Shown here piece by piece: positions 1 through 11,958 of a stretch of 64,000 bases of DNA. The stretch is from NCBI GenBank assembly GCA_004009845.1, contig RMBW01000140.1:1-64000 (forward strand), written 5' to 3'. Both the position numbers and the translations under genes were made by a program. Within the stretch, counting starts at the first letter, position 1, and each line of letters begins with the position of its first letter. The notes under the pieces are model-generated. The model saw only the letters and a list, made by a program, of their open reading frames with translations, was not told where the DNA came from and made no database searches. This DNA is from Davidsoniella eucalypti (lineage: Eukaryota; Ascomycota; Sordariomycetes; Microascales; Ceratocystidaceae).

Positions 1-127
1 AGTCCTTCCCAAGTGATTGGGTAGGGGCTCTTCTGCTGTAGCACCGTTGCATCTATCACCGCATGTACATATCATACCCTCCTTATCACCTACCACTGCT
101 CGCTCCTTTTCTGAGAAAGACACCGTC

Positions 128-3100
128 ATGTCATCGATGACTTCAAGCCAGCAAGGCGAGGTCCGTCCAACTGCCGGCCCGATCGGCCCCACTCTGCTCC
201 CGAGCCCCTTCGCTTTCGCCGTGACGGCCATGACGCAGACTACAGGCACTCTAATTCGTGCCAGCACCAAGGTCACGACCTGGGGCATGGATGTCGCCCG
301 TACAACTACCGTGTCCGGTCTTGGCGTCGGCATGTCCTTTGTCGAGACTGCCATGTGCTTTGCCGGCCGCGATGTCCAACAGACGACTGGATTTCCGCTG
401 GGGATGGGGCACGTAGAGCCCGTGGTCGAGGGCGGCCTAGACTTTCTTTACCGTGGCATGACATGCCTCATCTTTGTTATTGCTGCTGGTTTCAGACTAT
501 CATCGTCGGTGGTCGAGACGACTTCACAGAGCACTCTCATCTTTTTGACGGTGCTGAACCAGTTCTTTGGGTCGACAGATTCATCGCGAGCCATGGCCAG
601 CATCATTGCATTGATCCGCCGAGAGTTCCGTAATCCTGCTACAGGAATTCAAGGTGAGACGGTGGGCGTCAAAGACCTGCTGATTTCTATGGCGGCGTTT
701 GCGTATCTCCAAAACGCGTGTGTACGCATTACTGAAGAGGAGGACCATCGAAACGGCGTCGACGAGATCGTTTGGGACGTTGTTGTCTTGGACGACGGTG
801 CTCGCATCGATGTCCACGACATTCATGATATCAGTCTGTATGGAAGCCATCAAGGCAGATATACATCTCGGCGCAGAAGCCCTGGCCAGGAGGGTTTGCC
901 AGATACAGCCTCATACTTGAGCCATGAGCCTCCAATGCCTACCAGAAGCCGCCTTGACGATGCCGAAGAGACCCTCTATGAGCAAATTGCCAGCCAACTA
1001 CCTTCGAACGCCAAGGTTGTCGTCTCAACCAACACTGTCACTACCAAGACAATCACTGTTGATGTGCCCACCAATGCTAGCCAGAGCCTCCACCTGGCAC
1101 CGCCACCAGGCGCCGTCATTGTACAGCAACAGTCCATGTCTGGGCCAGGCTCTCAGACCCATCGCATTGTGTATCGGATCCAGCGGAGCGAGACTAGCAG
1201 CGCTACGGCCGAAAGACTCGACGACGATGAGAACGACATCCCGATGCTCGCTGACATGGGCAGCATGGAGAATGCCGATCTTGGCTTGGAGCCATCTTTA
1301 ATCTCGTATGCTTTGCCTCAACTCCCTCTGCCGCTGGTTCGCCCCATCACGGAAATATTGAGCAGACCGACCTCTGGCGTTGGTGGGACTTCAACTCTCA
1401 TACCGTCACCGCCCGGTACGGCTACATCTCCGCTCACGCTGTCACCAGTAACTGCCGCTCGGCCAATGACCTCCAAGGAGGAACAGCCTCCAGCGGACCT
1501 GCCCGCCGAACCAACCGATAGCTCAAAGACTCGATCTTCTGCTGTGTCGCCCTCTGCAGAGACCAAGGCATCACGGCGCACATCGTTCCTTTCCCGGTCT
1601 CGGCAACCAACCGGAGAAAACCAGAAAGAAACCAAGGACAAGGACCAAAGCCAGTCTGCGAAGCCAACTATCAGCAGGCAGAAATCGTCTGTGCCGTCAT
1701 CTCACACTTCGGAAAAGCGGAACGGCATCCGCAATGCATTCCGGATCGGATCTGGCTCGGGCATCGCGTCCTTTTTCGGCAGCAAAGACTCGTCTAGTTC
1801 TGCCAATCAACATGCAAAGTTAGTCAGGAAGAGAGGTCCACCTTTGGGGCATTACTCTAACCAAAGACCCGTGCCTTCTAGAAGACCCACTGCACCTGCT
1901 TGTGCAGCAGTTGCGCCGTCGCCACACACAGCAGAGTCGAGACCGCCTAAGACGCCGGTCTACGATCGCAAGGAAACCGGCCCTAATCTGGCATCGACGC
2001 CCAAAAATGAAGGCGAGGTAGCCGCCAACAGATCAGCCGATATTGCGCCGCGTGTCGGCCACGACTCGGAAATCTCGTCTCTCGAGCCGACACCGCCTAT
2101 GCCTCGCAATAGCAACACTGCCATTGCCGTCCGTTCGCGCCAGAACCTTTCAATGTCCCCGCCTCAGTTAAGACACGCGGATACCCTAAAGCCATTGCCG
2201 CCATCGCCTATCCCATTCAAGACAAGCCACCAGCGCAACCGCTCCAAGGGTAGCCGGCATGCCTTGTCTCTAACGGGGAGCAACCCAATGCGCCGTCGCT
2301 CTCAGCTGCTTAGCCCCAGCCTATACAGCCTGGGAACTACCAACGACTCGCAATCATCGCTTGTGTTTTCCTCTTCTTACTATCAGCGCAGTGCATACAA
2401 CACTGAAGCTCTGAATGCTCTCCGCCAGACGGGAATGATCGATACGACCTTTCCTCGTTTCCACATTCTACGTAACATTACTCGCTATATCCTCTTCTCG
2501 TCAGCTTCGTATGGCTCGCATTTCCTCCGATATCTTGGCTTATCGTCAGAGGAAAAGCCCCGTTTTGAGCCTGCAGCCCACAAGACTCACCGAGATATTC
2601 GGGCCTTTGCTCGCCACACGAACATCCCTACCGAGAGTGTCATTCTGGCCTCTTTTGTAGATAAAGATGGCGGCTCGAACTCACAGGGGGCAGTCGGCTC
2701 CGGGTCTAGTGTGCCATTAGTGCACTACATCGCTCTAGATCATGAGTCTAAGGCTGTCGTCCTGGCTTGCCGCGGCACGCTGGGATTTGAAGAAGTTCTG
2801 GCAGATCTAACGTGCGAGTACGACGAGATGGAGTGGCGTAACCAGAGATTCCAGGTGCATAAGGGAATCCACGCCTCAGCTCGCCGTCTGCTTTACGGGG
2901 AAGACGGAAAGGTCATGGCGACTCTCAAAGCCACTCTAGATGAATTTCCCGACTACGGTCTAGTGCTCACGGGACATTCTCTGGGTGGCGCGGTCACTGC
3001 CCTCCTCGGAGTCATGCTCGCCGAACCCAACTCCGACAGTCTAGGCTTTGTCACCGCCTTTTCCGGGAACGAGCCCGACTCCCATGACCACCTCCGTCCT

Positions 3101-3724
3101 CCCGCCGGCCGTCCAATCCACGTATATGCGTATGGCGCTCCCAGCACCATGTGTCGGAGACTGCAGAAGGCGACACGTGGTCTGATCACATCGGTAGTTC
3201 AGGGTAATGACATTGTACCGTATCTATCACTCGGCGTACTACATGATTTCCAAGCGCTCTCAGCTGCATTCAAGAGCGAGGGTGGCTCAGCTCGAGTTGC
3301 GCTCAGCAAGTACGTCACAGACCAACTCCAGAACGAATTCATGCAGAAGTGGTATGGCTCCTCCTCGGCAAGCATCAGCGATGCCCAGGGCGTGCTTATC
3401 ACGAACGGTGATCGATCGGAATGGGCCACTTCCCTACTACAGAGCTTGCGCGCATCGATGACCAGCGAGAAACTGTTGCCGCCTGGAGAGGTCTTCGTCG
3501 TGGAGAGCACGAGTGTCCTAAGACGAGATTATGCCTCGGTGCCAACCGTCCAAGGCTTCTTGGGCTCACCGGCAAAGAGAATCGTGTTACGCTATGTGCG
3601 TGATGTGCCAGCAAGATTCAAGGAGATGCGGTTTAGGCCAAGCATGTTGGTGGATCATAGCCCGAGTCGATACGAAGAGACGCTGAATCGACTGCGTATT
3701 GGTGTTGAGCAAGTTTGGATGTGA
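128..3724 (+). CDS. Class 3 lipase, sn-1-specific diacylglycerol lipase type
   Basis: Single-exon gene of 1198 codons, predicted to hydrolyse the sn-1 ester of diacylglycerol at a membrane. The N-terminal ~200 residues hold hydrophobic stretches and the block RREFRNPATG, which I associate with fungal DAG-lipase-like proteins. A long Ser/Pro-rich disordered region follows (about 250-770), then the alpha/beta-hydrolase domain. The nucleophile elbow GHSLGG places the catalytic serine at residue 951; NDIVP gives a candidate aspartate at 1028 and VDHSPSRYEE a candidate histidine at 1177. The oxyanion-side motif LACRGT is also present. The frame is open back to position 17, but the ATG at 128 starts the compact conserved N-terminus and the upstream 37 codons look like leader. 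Convergent with the next gene, 274 bp away. Family assignment is firm; substrate specificity is inferred. Confidence 0.9.
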   Translation: MSSMTSSQQGEVRPTAGPIGPTLLPSPFAFAVTAMTQTTGTLIRASTKVTTWGMDVARTTTVSGLGVGMSFVETAMCFAGRDVQQTTGFPLGMGHVEPVVEGGLDFLYRGMTCLIFVIAAGFRLSSSVVETTSQSTLIFLTVLNQFFGSTDSSRAMASIIALIRREFRNPATGIQGETVGVKDLLISMAAFAYLQNACVRITEEEDHRNGVDEIVWDVVVLDDGARIDVHDIHDISLYGSHQGRYTSRRRSPGQEGLPDTASYLSHEPPMPTRSRLDDAEETLYEQIASQLPSNAKVVVSTNTVTTKTITVDVPTNASQSLHLAPPPGAVIVQQQSMSGPGSQTHRIVYRIQRSETSSATAERLDDDENDIPMLADMGSMENADLGLEPSLISYALPQLPLPLVRPITEILSRPTSGVGGTSTLIPSPPGTATSPLTLSPVTAARPMTSKEEQPPADLPAEPTDSSKTRSSAVSPSAETKASRRTSFLSRSRQPTGENQKETKDKDQSQSAKPTISRQKSSVPSSHTSEKRNGIRNAFRIGSGSGIASFFGSKDSSSSANQHAKLVRKRGPPLGHYSNQRPVPSRRPTAPACAAVAPSPHTAESRPPKTPVYDRKETGPNLASTPKNEGEVAANRSADIAPRVGHDSEISSLEPTPPMPRNSNTAIAVRSRQNLSMSPPQLRHADTLKPLPPSPIPFKTSHQRNRSKGSRHALSLTGSNPMRRRSQLLSPSLYSLGTTNDSQSSLVFSSSYYQRSAYNTEALNALRQTGMIDTTFPRFHILRNITRYILFSSASYGSHFLRYLGLSSEEKPRFEPAAHKTHRDIRAFARHTNIPTESVILASFVDKDGGSNSQGAVGSGSSVPLVHYIALDHESKAVVLACRGTLGFEEVLADLTCEYDEMEWRNQRFQVHKGIHASARRLLYGEDGKVMATLKATLDEFPDYGLVLTGHSLGGAVTALLGVMLAEPNSDSLGFVTAFSGNEPDSHDHLRPPAGRPIHVYAYGAPSTMCRRLQKATRGLITSVVQGNDIVPYLSLGVLHDFQALSAAFKSEGGSARVALSKYVTDQLQNEFMQKWYGSSSASISDAQGVLITNGDRSEWATSLLQSLRASMTSEKLLPPGEVFVVESTSVLRRDYASVPTVQGFLGSPAKRIVLRYVRDVPARFKEMRFRPSMLVDHSPSRYEETLNRLRIGVEQVWM

Positions 3725-3737
3725 GGGAAGAGCAGTA

Positions 3738-3778
3738 GAGAGCTTTATATATATAATATATAATATATATATAAAGCT
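3738..3778. repeat. AT-rich perfect inverted repeat after the lipase stop
   Basis: Starting about 15 bp after the lipase stop codon, two arms beginning AGCTTTATATATAT and ending ATATATATAAAGCT face each other around a TATA-rich centre. The transcript could fold into a long hairpin. It lies between convergent genes and may help 3'-end formation; it could equally be a simple-repeat accident. Confidence 0.6.
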
Positions 3779-3998
3779 GTTGCTTGATGAATCGTATCTT
3801 CGATTCTTTTGGGGGTATCTGCATGGAATGAAGAATTATGTCACCTGTGATTGGTCATGGCTGAAATATACGAGGTAACGACTTACTATGGAAGAAGTTC
3901 TCTTTCTTGCTTATTCTTTTTTATTATTAACGGTTTGCTTTATTCACGCATATACTTATAGAATGTCTTTTTTTTGTCTATCGTCACTGCTTGATTCA

Positions 3999-4843
3999 TT
4001 AGAAATCCTGAATACCAGTCTCTCCACGTAGTGAACCACCCTCCGTCTTATCATCACTATCCATAACAAAACCAGGCTCTTCATCGTCAAACCACGCATC
4101 TTCCTCGTCCTGTCTCGCATATTTATCTAGCGAATCGTCTTGGTCTATCTTTGCATAGTCGAACTCGGTATCTTCGCCCGCGACGAATCGATCGCGTAGA
4201 AAAGCCGTCCAGGTATCCCGAGCCTGTTTCTTGGACTGAGCAGGGCCAACGCCGGGCTCAGAAGCCATAGCTGCGATATCGCTACTGTCTATGTCCGAGT
4301 CCCATTGGAGTGGATTGGATGCATTGTGTGTATTTTCCCTGTCTTCTTCTTGGTCTGCCTGGTCATCCAATTGTGGGATCTTGGAAGCCGTGAATGACGA
4401 TGAGGCCAACGGTGGCGCGTCCGTATCGGTAACGCTAGTCTTCTCTAATGCATCACGTAGCTGTGCAAGTTTGGCCTCTGAACGCATTATATCGCCTTCT
4501 AGGACACGGGCATACCCTTTAGCCTTGCCATCTAACTCGCGTTCTGCCGCTGAAAGATGCTGTCGAATGAGTTTGTCGTACAACACGGGATCTATATCAT
4601 GATTAGCTAACCAAGCTCATCGTTTATATATCAAGAGAGAGTCGTATAGGGGGCAATTATATATAGCAATGTCTTACTGGCAAACTCATGTTCGTCGTTG
4701 ATGAAATACTCAGGGTTCAAGGTGAGATATTCTTGCCGTCGGTTCTGGACTTTAATCAATCGCGTTTTGGAGGCAGAGCGGGGGGCGCGTGGGACTGGCC
4801 GCTCAAAACATTTGAAAGATGGGCTAGTAGAGTATTCCATCAT
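3999..4843 (-). CDS. CCDC97-like protein with DUF2052 coiled-coil domain
   Basis: Two exons on the minus strand: 4843-4678 and 4591-3999, joined across an 86-nt intron with donor GTAAGA, branch GCTAATC and acceptor TATAG. This gives 252 residues. The order of conserved blocks matches the CCDC97/DUF2052 family: VQNRRQEYLTLNPEYF in exon 1, NPVLYDKLIRQHL straight after the splice, then an acidic C-terminal part with FLRDRFVAGEDTEFDYAKID and DEEDAWFDDEEP. Human CCDC97 is associated with the SF3B part of U2 snRNP, so a link to splicing is possible but is family inference. Two ATGs (4843 and 4840) lie in tandem; I chose the first. The reading across the intron restores a block that neither exon holds alone, which supports the model. 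Confidence 0.85.
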
Positions 4844-5090
4844 GTATATGCTTGACGTAAGATCTAGTCATCATAATAGAAAAAGAACGTCGCCAAAGCA
4901 GGACCAGATATGCCGAGTCTATTAGGGTTACCATGTAATAAGGGTGTCCGGATTTGATCTCCATAAAACTACTCAAGACTATGGATAAATAAAATAAAAT
5001 GTACATATCAGGCCCATAACTTCTTCTTCAACTTGGCACATATTTACTTGTAAACATAACCTAGCAATTGGATATCGCACGAACAGATAT

Positions 5091-6267
5091 CTAGTCCATA
5101 GTAATAATAACCTTTAGAGCTCCACACTTGGTAGCGTTTCCAAAGGTTTCATACGCATTTTCCATCTCATCTACAGTGAAGTCTAGGCATGCAACGTTAG
5201 TACATGCTGAGAATTCGATTATGTATACATGGAAGATAACTCACGGTGAGTGACGAGTTTTGTAGCGTCTAACCGTCCAGATGTCACCAAGCTCGTAAGC
5301 ATAGGCACCGTAGCTGTATCGACGAGTCGGGTCGTGATGGCTTTTGTCATGTTAAAACACATCTTGATTCCAAGGAAAGGTTGTAGGAGACAGAGACACT
5401 GTCATGCCACTTACTGATATTGCGATCCCATAAATCTTCCAGATGAAGATCGACTTTGGTGCCGTGAATACCGATATTCGCCAAGACACCGCCGGGCGCT
5501 AGAAGTTTCTGGCACAGCTGGAACGTCGCTGGAAGGCCCACGGCCTCGATCACCGAGTCACAGCCCACCCCATTCGTCAGCTTCAAGACCGAAGCCACAG
5601 CGTCTCCACTGCCCGAGTTGACGACATGGTTGGCGCCCATACTAGAAGCCATGGCCAGCCGATTGTCGTCCAAGTCGACTACGATGATCTTGGCTGGAGA
5701 ATACATCTGCGCACAAAGTAAAGCGCCTAAGCCGATGGGACCAGAGCCCACAATAGCCACAGTTCCACCAGGCTGGACTTTGGCATTCTGCACGCCGCAC
5801 TCCAAGCCAGTTGGGAAGATATCGCTGATCATCACCATGGCAGTATCGTCGGCGTTCTCAGGCACCTGGAGGAGACTGGTATCGGCAAACGGAATACGCA
5901 CATACTCTGCTTGACAGCCATTGATGGTATTTCCCAGCTTCCAGCCGCCGGGTTTGCAGTGCGACATCATGCCACGGCGGCAATATTCGCACACGCCGCA
6001 TTGGGTGATGCAGATGACTAGGACACGGTCGCCTGGCTTGAATCGGGTCACGGCAGAGCCAACGGAGTCGATGATTCCTACGCCTTCATGCCCGAGAACT
6101 GTTCCGGCCTGGCAAGAGGCCACATCGCCCTTTTGGATGTGCAGGTCAGAACCGCAAATAGTCGTTTTGAGGATCTTGACGATGGCATCTGATGACTCGT
6201 CGATGCTAGGCTTGGGGATTTCCTCGAGGGCAACACGCCCGTTTCCTTTGTACACGAGGGCTTTCAT
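5091..6267 (-). CDS. Zinc-dependent alcohol dehydrogenase (MDR superfamily)
   Basis: Three exons: 6267-5415, 5340-5245 and 5182-5091, with introns of 74 nt (donor GTAAGT) and 62 nt (donor GTGAGT, branch TACTAAC). The protein has 346 residues. Visible features: catalytic-zinc block TTICGSDLH and GHEGVG, structural-zinc cysteines CGVCEYC plus a fourth in MSHC, and a Rossmann loop GSGPIGLGAL followed by VVDLDD, whose acidic residue favours NAD over NADP. It resembles soluble bacterial- and fungal-type secondary-alcohol or threonine-dehydrogenase-like enzymes; the substrate cannot be read. The upstream frame stays open to 6363, but MKALVYKGNG is the standard N-terminus of this family, so the extra 32 codons are treated as leader. 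The O-methyltransferase gene lies 670 bp upstream on the same strand. Confidence 0.92.
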
Positions 6268-6939
6268 GTTGAGCTGTAACAAGATATCTGTGAATAACCG
6301 ATGATGATAACTAAAAATGAACTGGTATATGCCGAAGTAGTGACGAGGGATTTGTTCTTTCATACACCTAAATCCCTCGATATATATATGTACAGATTCT
6401 GGTAGACAGCAAAATCGGAGATGGTGGCTGTGGAATCATACAACACGTGCTTTAGCGTTGTATATTTTGGAATCTCCAATTGATTCGCAGCATGGCGTGT
6501 ATCATACGACACCATCATAAGCGTCAGCTGCATATGAAAGACGCCATTATCGCCATAGACTTTGGGAAAAAAGTATGTATTTTGGAGAAAATGTGACGAC
6601 GGTGGCCCTCGCCGTCATCGAAATTCGGCCAGACAATGCTACAGTGGGGTGGGGCTATCTTGGCTGATATCACCCGTTAGTAGTCGGAACTACCAAGTAC
6701 AGCTATATTCACACGGATCGGCATGCCTGTTTATATGTACACACATACTTACATATAAACATATGTTGGTTGTCCCGGATCACCTCATTAAGTTAACAGT
6801 TCGGATCGGCTAGCTAGCTTAGCGAGCTGTACAATTGCCTTGTACTCTTTGGGGGTAATGAATAATATTGTAGTTTGACAGAAACGAAGCATATTTCGTA
6901 TAAAAATATAATGTAGTAAGAAGCAGCCCGAGGCCCACG
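6268..6939. other. Spacer between the O-methyltransferase and alcohol dehydrogenase genes
   Basis: About 670 bp serving as the dehydrogenase promoter and the methyltransferase 3' region. Short TATATATA and TACATATA runs occur near 6380 and 6740. I see no gene, tRNA or recognisable element. Confidence 0.7.
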
Positions 6940-7795
6940 CTAATCAATCAACCGAGCATGAGAAACACCATCAAAAAGTGGCATCATAAAGGCTTCCAGG
7001 CGAGGATTATCCGACACTAGATCGTTGTACTGTCTAATGCATGTAAGACCTGGTTGTAGGCCCTGAACTGAATTCTGTCGAGCCAGTTCATGGTTTGGAT
7101 TTTCTTCTCCAGGGACCGGAATCAAGCCCCAACGCAAGATGTTGTCGGCTACGATGATGCCACCTTCGCGAAGAAGACGATCCGAGGCTCCTGGCTTGGA
7201 ACGATCCAAAATAGTCTGTAGATACTGTGGGTATCCATCCTTGTTGGCGTCGAGGAAGATGATATCATACGGCTCGGTGGCAGGAAGCTCTGCTAGACTA
7301 TCCGTATATTAGCTGGTAGGCCTTCAAATAGACAAAGCTGAAATATTTACGTTTTCGTAGCATCGCCGACAACGACATTGGTGTTGAGAAGCCCCATCTC
7401 ATGGGCCTTCTTCAGCGCCCGCTCAGCATACTCGGGAGAGAACTCTAGGCCAGTAACATGGCCTTTGGGGCCGACGGCTTCGGCCCAGACCATCAACGAG
7501 AACCCTAGATAGACCCCGACCTCGAGTACTAAAATCACACGTTAGCGACTTGTCTTGCTTCTATAAACACCGGAGATATTGCACCATTTTTTGCGTTGGT
7601 GATCTTTGCTAGAAACGACAGGTATTTGGCCTGGAACTCGCAAATAGTGTATCCGGAATGTTTCTCCGTTTCTTTGATGTACGCGTGGTAAGTTTGGAGG
7701 CTTTCGTTGAGCGGCTTCGAGTGCTTGTTTGCGTAAGAGGTCACCTTGGTGCCAACATTGACGTCGGGATAAAGAATGGGGGCGTCTTGCTTCAT
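6940..7795 (-). CDS. SAM-dependent O-methyltransferase, CCoAOMT-like (Methyltransf_3)
   Basis: Three exons: 7795-7585, 7528-7351 and 7297-6940, with introns of 56 and 53 nt, encoding 248 residues. Joining the exons restores the SAM-binding loop VLEVGVYLGFS, the acidic strand VTGLEFSPEYAERA, the GDATKT turn, the metal-binding FLDANKDGYP and the second metal ligand pair in ADNILRWG. These are the hallmarks of small, cation-dependent catechol-type O-methyltransferases. Length fits the family. The first donor reads GTGCAA, weaker than its neighbours, but the alternative would break the glycine loop. Substrate unknown. The gene is next to a dehydrogenase on the same strand, but no other biosynthetic genes are present, so I would not call a cluster. 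Confidence 0.9.
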
Positions 7796-10700
7796 GGTGA
7801 ATGGATATTCGAGTAGCTTTGAAGCAATGGAGGGGAAAATAGCGGTTATGGAGAAAGAAATATAGAAATGGTAAGTTGGACAAGTATCATGTTTTCTGAA
7901 CGAACGGAGTGCAACGCGGTCTTTATGTATATATCGAATAGGGTGTAACTACCCTCCATGATTACCTCTACATTTTCATTTATCCCCCGCTTCTTGATCT
8001 CCCGGAGCGTGCTTGATCTTCGGTCTAATTCCGCAATTTTTGTATCACAAATGTACAATAATATCCAAAGTGGCAGATCTATTGGGTACGAGATGTCAAA
8101 GTTGTTGGTACGATACATGTATATACGATCGTAGACTGTAGTTATAAGACGTTCTAGGCCCACAGGCACAGCATGGTGCTCTGAACCTGATGGAAGACAA
8201 AGCTATCATAATCTGCAGTACTACATACTCATCACTTCACCAGAGCGTCATGTCTTTTAGCATGAAGAACCACGGAACTTTTGAGACCAGAGGAAGTCTC
8301 TTTTCAATGTGTTACTATGGTAGTTCCTGACACTCACTAACGAATGCAACTGGAGCTGTCGGGGCTACACTGCCACATGGTAGTATCGGGACCGAGTCGC
8401 TGGACTTGCCTGTAGCAATAGCCAGACGATTGCAATATACCGCCCAATAACCACGCCTATCGGCTTTAACTTTTCCGCTTCGGCCTAAAGGCTTCGCTTA
8501 TCTTGGCTTATTCACAAAGAGCCTCTATTTACAGGCAGATAACTCAGTCTTACTAAATGCATATGCATATGTGGAGAGCTTTGTTTATGACTTGCAGATC
8601 CCTTTAAGACATCGTTGTGAATGTGATTTGAGATCCGTAAGACCTAAGCGAGTCACACTATCAGTGGTGCTGGTTGTAGTTTTGGCGTTGAATAACCATT
8701 AGTTTGTACATCGAAAACAGGCTGACTCAAGGATCCAGGCAAAGGCAACATAACTAGCTCTCTGGACGACAAACGCCTTACAAGAAGTCTGTTGGAAGGA
8801 ACTATTAGGTACGATATAAGGAATTTCGAACCACTAGGCTATGATACAACTAGAAATAGAATTGGGTGAAAGCGACAACAAAAGCATGAACATACATGTA
8901 GAGAACAGGATTTTGTGTTATCAACTCTTTTGTTGGAAACGAACACATTAGCGTGGCTTCTCAATGTATTTGTAACGATGCGAAAATCCGTCACATGCAA
9001 AATATTGGTGGCGGGTAGGTTGTCAATGAGCTGTCAATAAATAGCATGCATCCTTTTTTTTTTTCTTTTTCTTTGTTCTTTGTTTACGTTAGTTACAGGG
9101 CTTGGATTTTCCAGGCTTGGATTTTCCAGGCCCATAACTTTACATTAAAAAAAAAAAAAGTGAGAAGGAAGGAGTAAATGAGTTAATCGTGGTACGATGT
9201 GGCTTTACAAATAAAAAAATACTGGTTCTTCATATTCACACAATGTGAATCAGAAAATGAATTAGCCTGTATAACTAAAAGGACGATCCATCAATTATTA
9301 GGCGGGTGCCTTATGAGTCTTCATGAAGATATATAAGTTGCGATAATATAAAGAACCTATAAAAAGAAATCATAATAGAGGATCCACATCCCTAGTGATT
9401 TAAAACTGTGAGCAAGCCTACTCTAATATTCAGCCTGTGGAGCTGGAATGGGCAATATTAACTTATCAGGCAAGCAAGTACTTATATAAAAAGGATTTAG
9501 CATCTTGTACAGTTCCATGATTGTCAATCGGATTCATAGTGCAATGGATGAGCGCATACAACTAGTTAGTTTTTGCAATTTTTGACAAATTTGTTTAGCC
9601 AGGCACCAGTCGAGTAGTACGTATGCTTACATACTATGTATGTACTTGATGTATACAGCTTACTTTACACTAGACAGGTAATATAGTGGCAACTATAACC
9701 AAAAGCAGGCTTTGGATTGGGATTAAGGAACTAAGCAGCTGCATCAAATCCATTGGAGGCACTGCTTCTCCCGGTTACATACATATATGGGAACATACCG
9801 TGGGATGTTGCCGCGTGCCCCTTCGCTGTCGTCTGCATTAAGACTCCCGCGTGCTAGTGTTGTTTGTGATAGATATCCCAGCGAAAAGTTGATATCTAGC
9901 CGAGACACGACGGCAGCAGTGAAGAGTGCATAAGAGTATGGTGCTGAATTTTCACTCACTGTAAACGTCACTGAATATACATGCTACCAACTATACAAAC
10001 ACAGCTAGCAGTATGTGAATTAGCACTAATAGTGGATACGTGATCAGCTGAGTCCGTCAAATGCAGCCTACTGCATACTTGCTGCACACCTGCTGCAGCT
10101 GCAAGAAACAGAGCCCTTGCCTGCGTACAGCCTCGCTATAGCGAAAGACAGAGGAATTACAGAGGGCTTTTGGTTTGGCAATCGAATGATGGATAGTAGT
10201 CAAGAAAGCTAATTGGTATGGAAGCAAGCTACACTATATCAATATGATATATTCAGCTTAGTTTGCACGGACGCCATTTCTATCGAATACTTCCTGAGTC
10301 AAGAAAAAAAAGAAGAAAAAAGGCCAAGCTTGCCAGCAGGGTTGCTTTTACTAATTGAGTACTGATCCTACTTTCAGGAACAAGACAAGACAATATGTGT
10401 GTACATATACTTGTCGCAGCAGTTTAATGCATGCATGCACATATAGTGCAATAACCGTGAAACCCATAGGCCAAGTGTGCAGTATTTCCGAGCCTTATAG
10501 AAGCTTAGGCTAAGGGGTGAGTGGGCCTTTTATTTGGCTTTTTCCCTCTTGTTGCATCAATATGTAGCGTTGTAAGAATAATACGGAAGTTTGGTAGAGG
10601 GCATCTGGTTTATCTGTAATGGGAACGAGCCGGCTGAGGTTGACTGGAACTGCAACTGCCTATAATGTGTATGTACACACATACAACTGAGTTAGCAAGT

Positions 10701-11400
10701 AAACAAGACTGAAAAGGGCATGTCTTGGCCTAGCCAGATATCTCCGTTTCTTGGATCATGCACCAACCAGAGAATAATGGGATTCGTAGCATTCATGGTT
10801 TGTTATGGGCTTTCTGAGGCCCAATAGCCAAGCACGCTCTGGTAAGCCGCACTATTTGCTGTGATCCTTGTGATATCTTCGCTACGAGCTCCGCTCCGAA
10901 GGTCATTTGGATCACGCTTCTCGCCCGATTCTGCTTGCATTGTGTAGGCGCAAAACTAAAAGAAGGTCGCTTCGTGGGCAACTGGAGTTCTGGGTGACAC
11001 ATAGCGTGCTAAACGCAAACGAGCTTAGCTCGGGGGTTCTTCTTCCCCCAAGCCGGGTAAGACCAAGGCATGGCTATTGGCTTCTTCTCGGCCTGTTGGG
11101 CCTGCCCTTTTCCGTTGCTCGGGTTGGCGGTCTGAGCCAGAGGATTCTTCACGTCTGTGAAGGACTGTGATTCTCATCTTGAGGCAGAACAGCGTGTGGG
11201 GTGACAATGTATGTGGCTTGCCGTCAACTCAGTAATACACATGTGTATGGTGTTTGTGTACTCCGCCAGTGGACGAGAGATCTCAGACTGAAAAGACCGG
11301 TCCCGAGCCTATTGAGTTCCATTCTCTGGTATCTGTAGTCGCTTGTGAAGCTACATACATATACATCTCAGATTTACCTAGCTAGTGATTGGACGCCATC
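7796..11400. other. Gene-poor AT-rich region
   Basis: About 3.6 kb without a supportable gene. It contains long A/T runs (near 9055 and 9145), a tandem copy of TTGGATTTTCCAGGC near 9110-9140, and a more GC-rich patch near 10800-11200 with several short overlapping open frames on both strands but no recognisable domain. No tRNA with paired A and B boxes was found; an A-box-like sequence near 8810 on the minus strand lacks a matching B box. Confidence 0.6.
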
Positions 11401-11909
11401 GCTATAAAGGATGCTGTATATAAAGACCAGTTTTCTTGGCTTATTATTTATTTTTTATTTTTCACAACAACCGCCACTCGAACAAAAGAAAAAACCAAGT
11501 CCAGTCGTTGTCTTTTTATTTTTTTTCTGCAGTACATATACCGTCCCGGCCATACGTGACATCTCATCGTCGTCCGTTCTTGACACTTACGCCTATCTAT
11601 TCTAATAATATTGTCGGTCGGCTGAATCGGTGCTCTGGCTACCACGCCTCTTCGCTCATATAAAACGACCGACAAATAGCTACGCTAATCCCTAGCAACA
11701 CTTCACCAGCTCACACCGGCTAGTCTTGTATGATCAAAGCGCTCTCTGAATTATACCTATAGAATAGTATCGTCTGTTTAAAGAAAAAGAAAGCCTAGCT
11801 AGACAACTCGACGCTCCCTTGGTAGGCTAGGTCTCTTGTTCCAAAAGCAGGGTCCGTCGTCAACTCCTTCTTAATATAATCCCCGACAGTGACCGTGGCC
11901 CTCACTTCA

Positions 11910-11958
<49 letters not shown>

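Noticed and set aside
17..127. N-terminal extension of the lipase frame
   Set aside because: An in-frame ATG at 128 begins the conserved part; the upstream 37 codons resemble pyrimidine-rich leader sequence.
6268..6363. 32-codon N-terminal extension of the alcohol dehydrogenase
   Set aside because: The family normally starts at the MKALVYKG-type sequence encoded from 6267.
5091..7795. Possible secondary-metabolite cluster formed by the dehydrogenase and O-methyltransferase
   Set aside because: Only two tailoring-type enzymes are present, with housekeeping genes next to them and no backbone synthase, transporter or regulator.
8780..8830. tRNA-like A-box (TAGCCTAGTGG) on the minus strand
   Set aside because: No B box at a suitable distance and no cloverleaf pairing.
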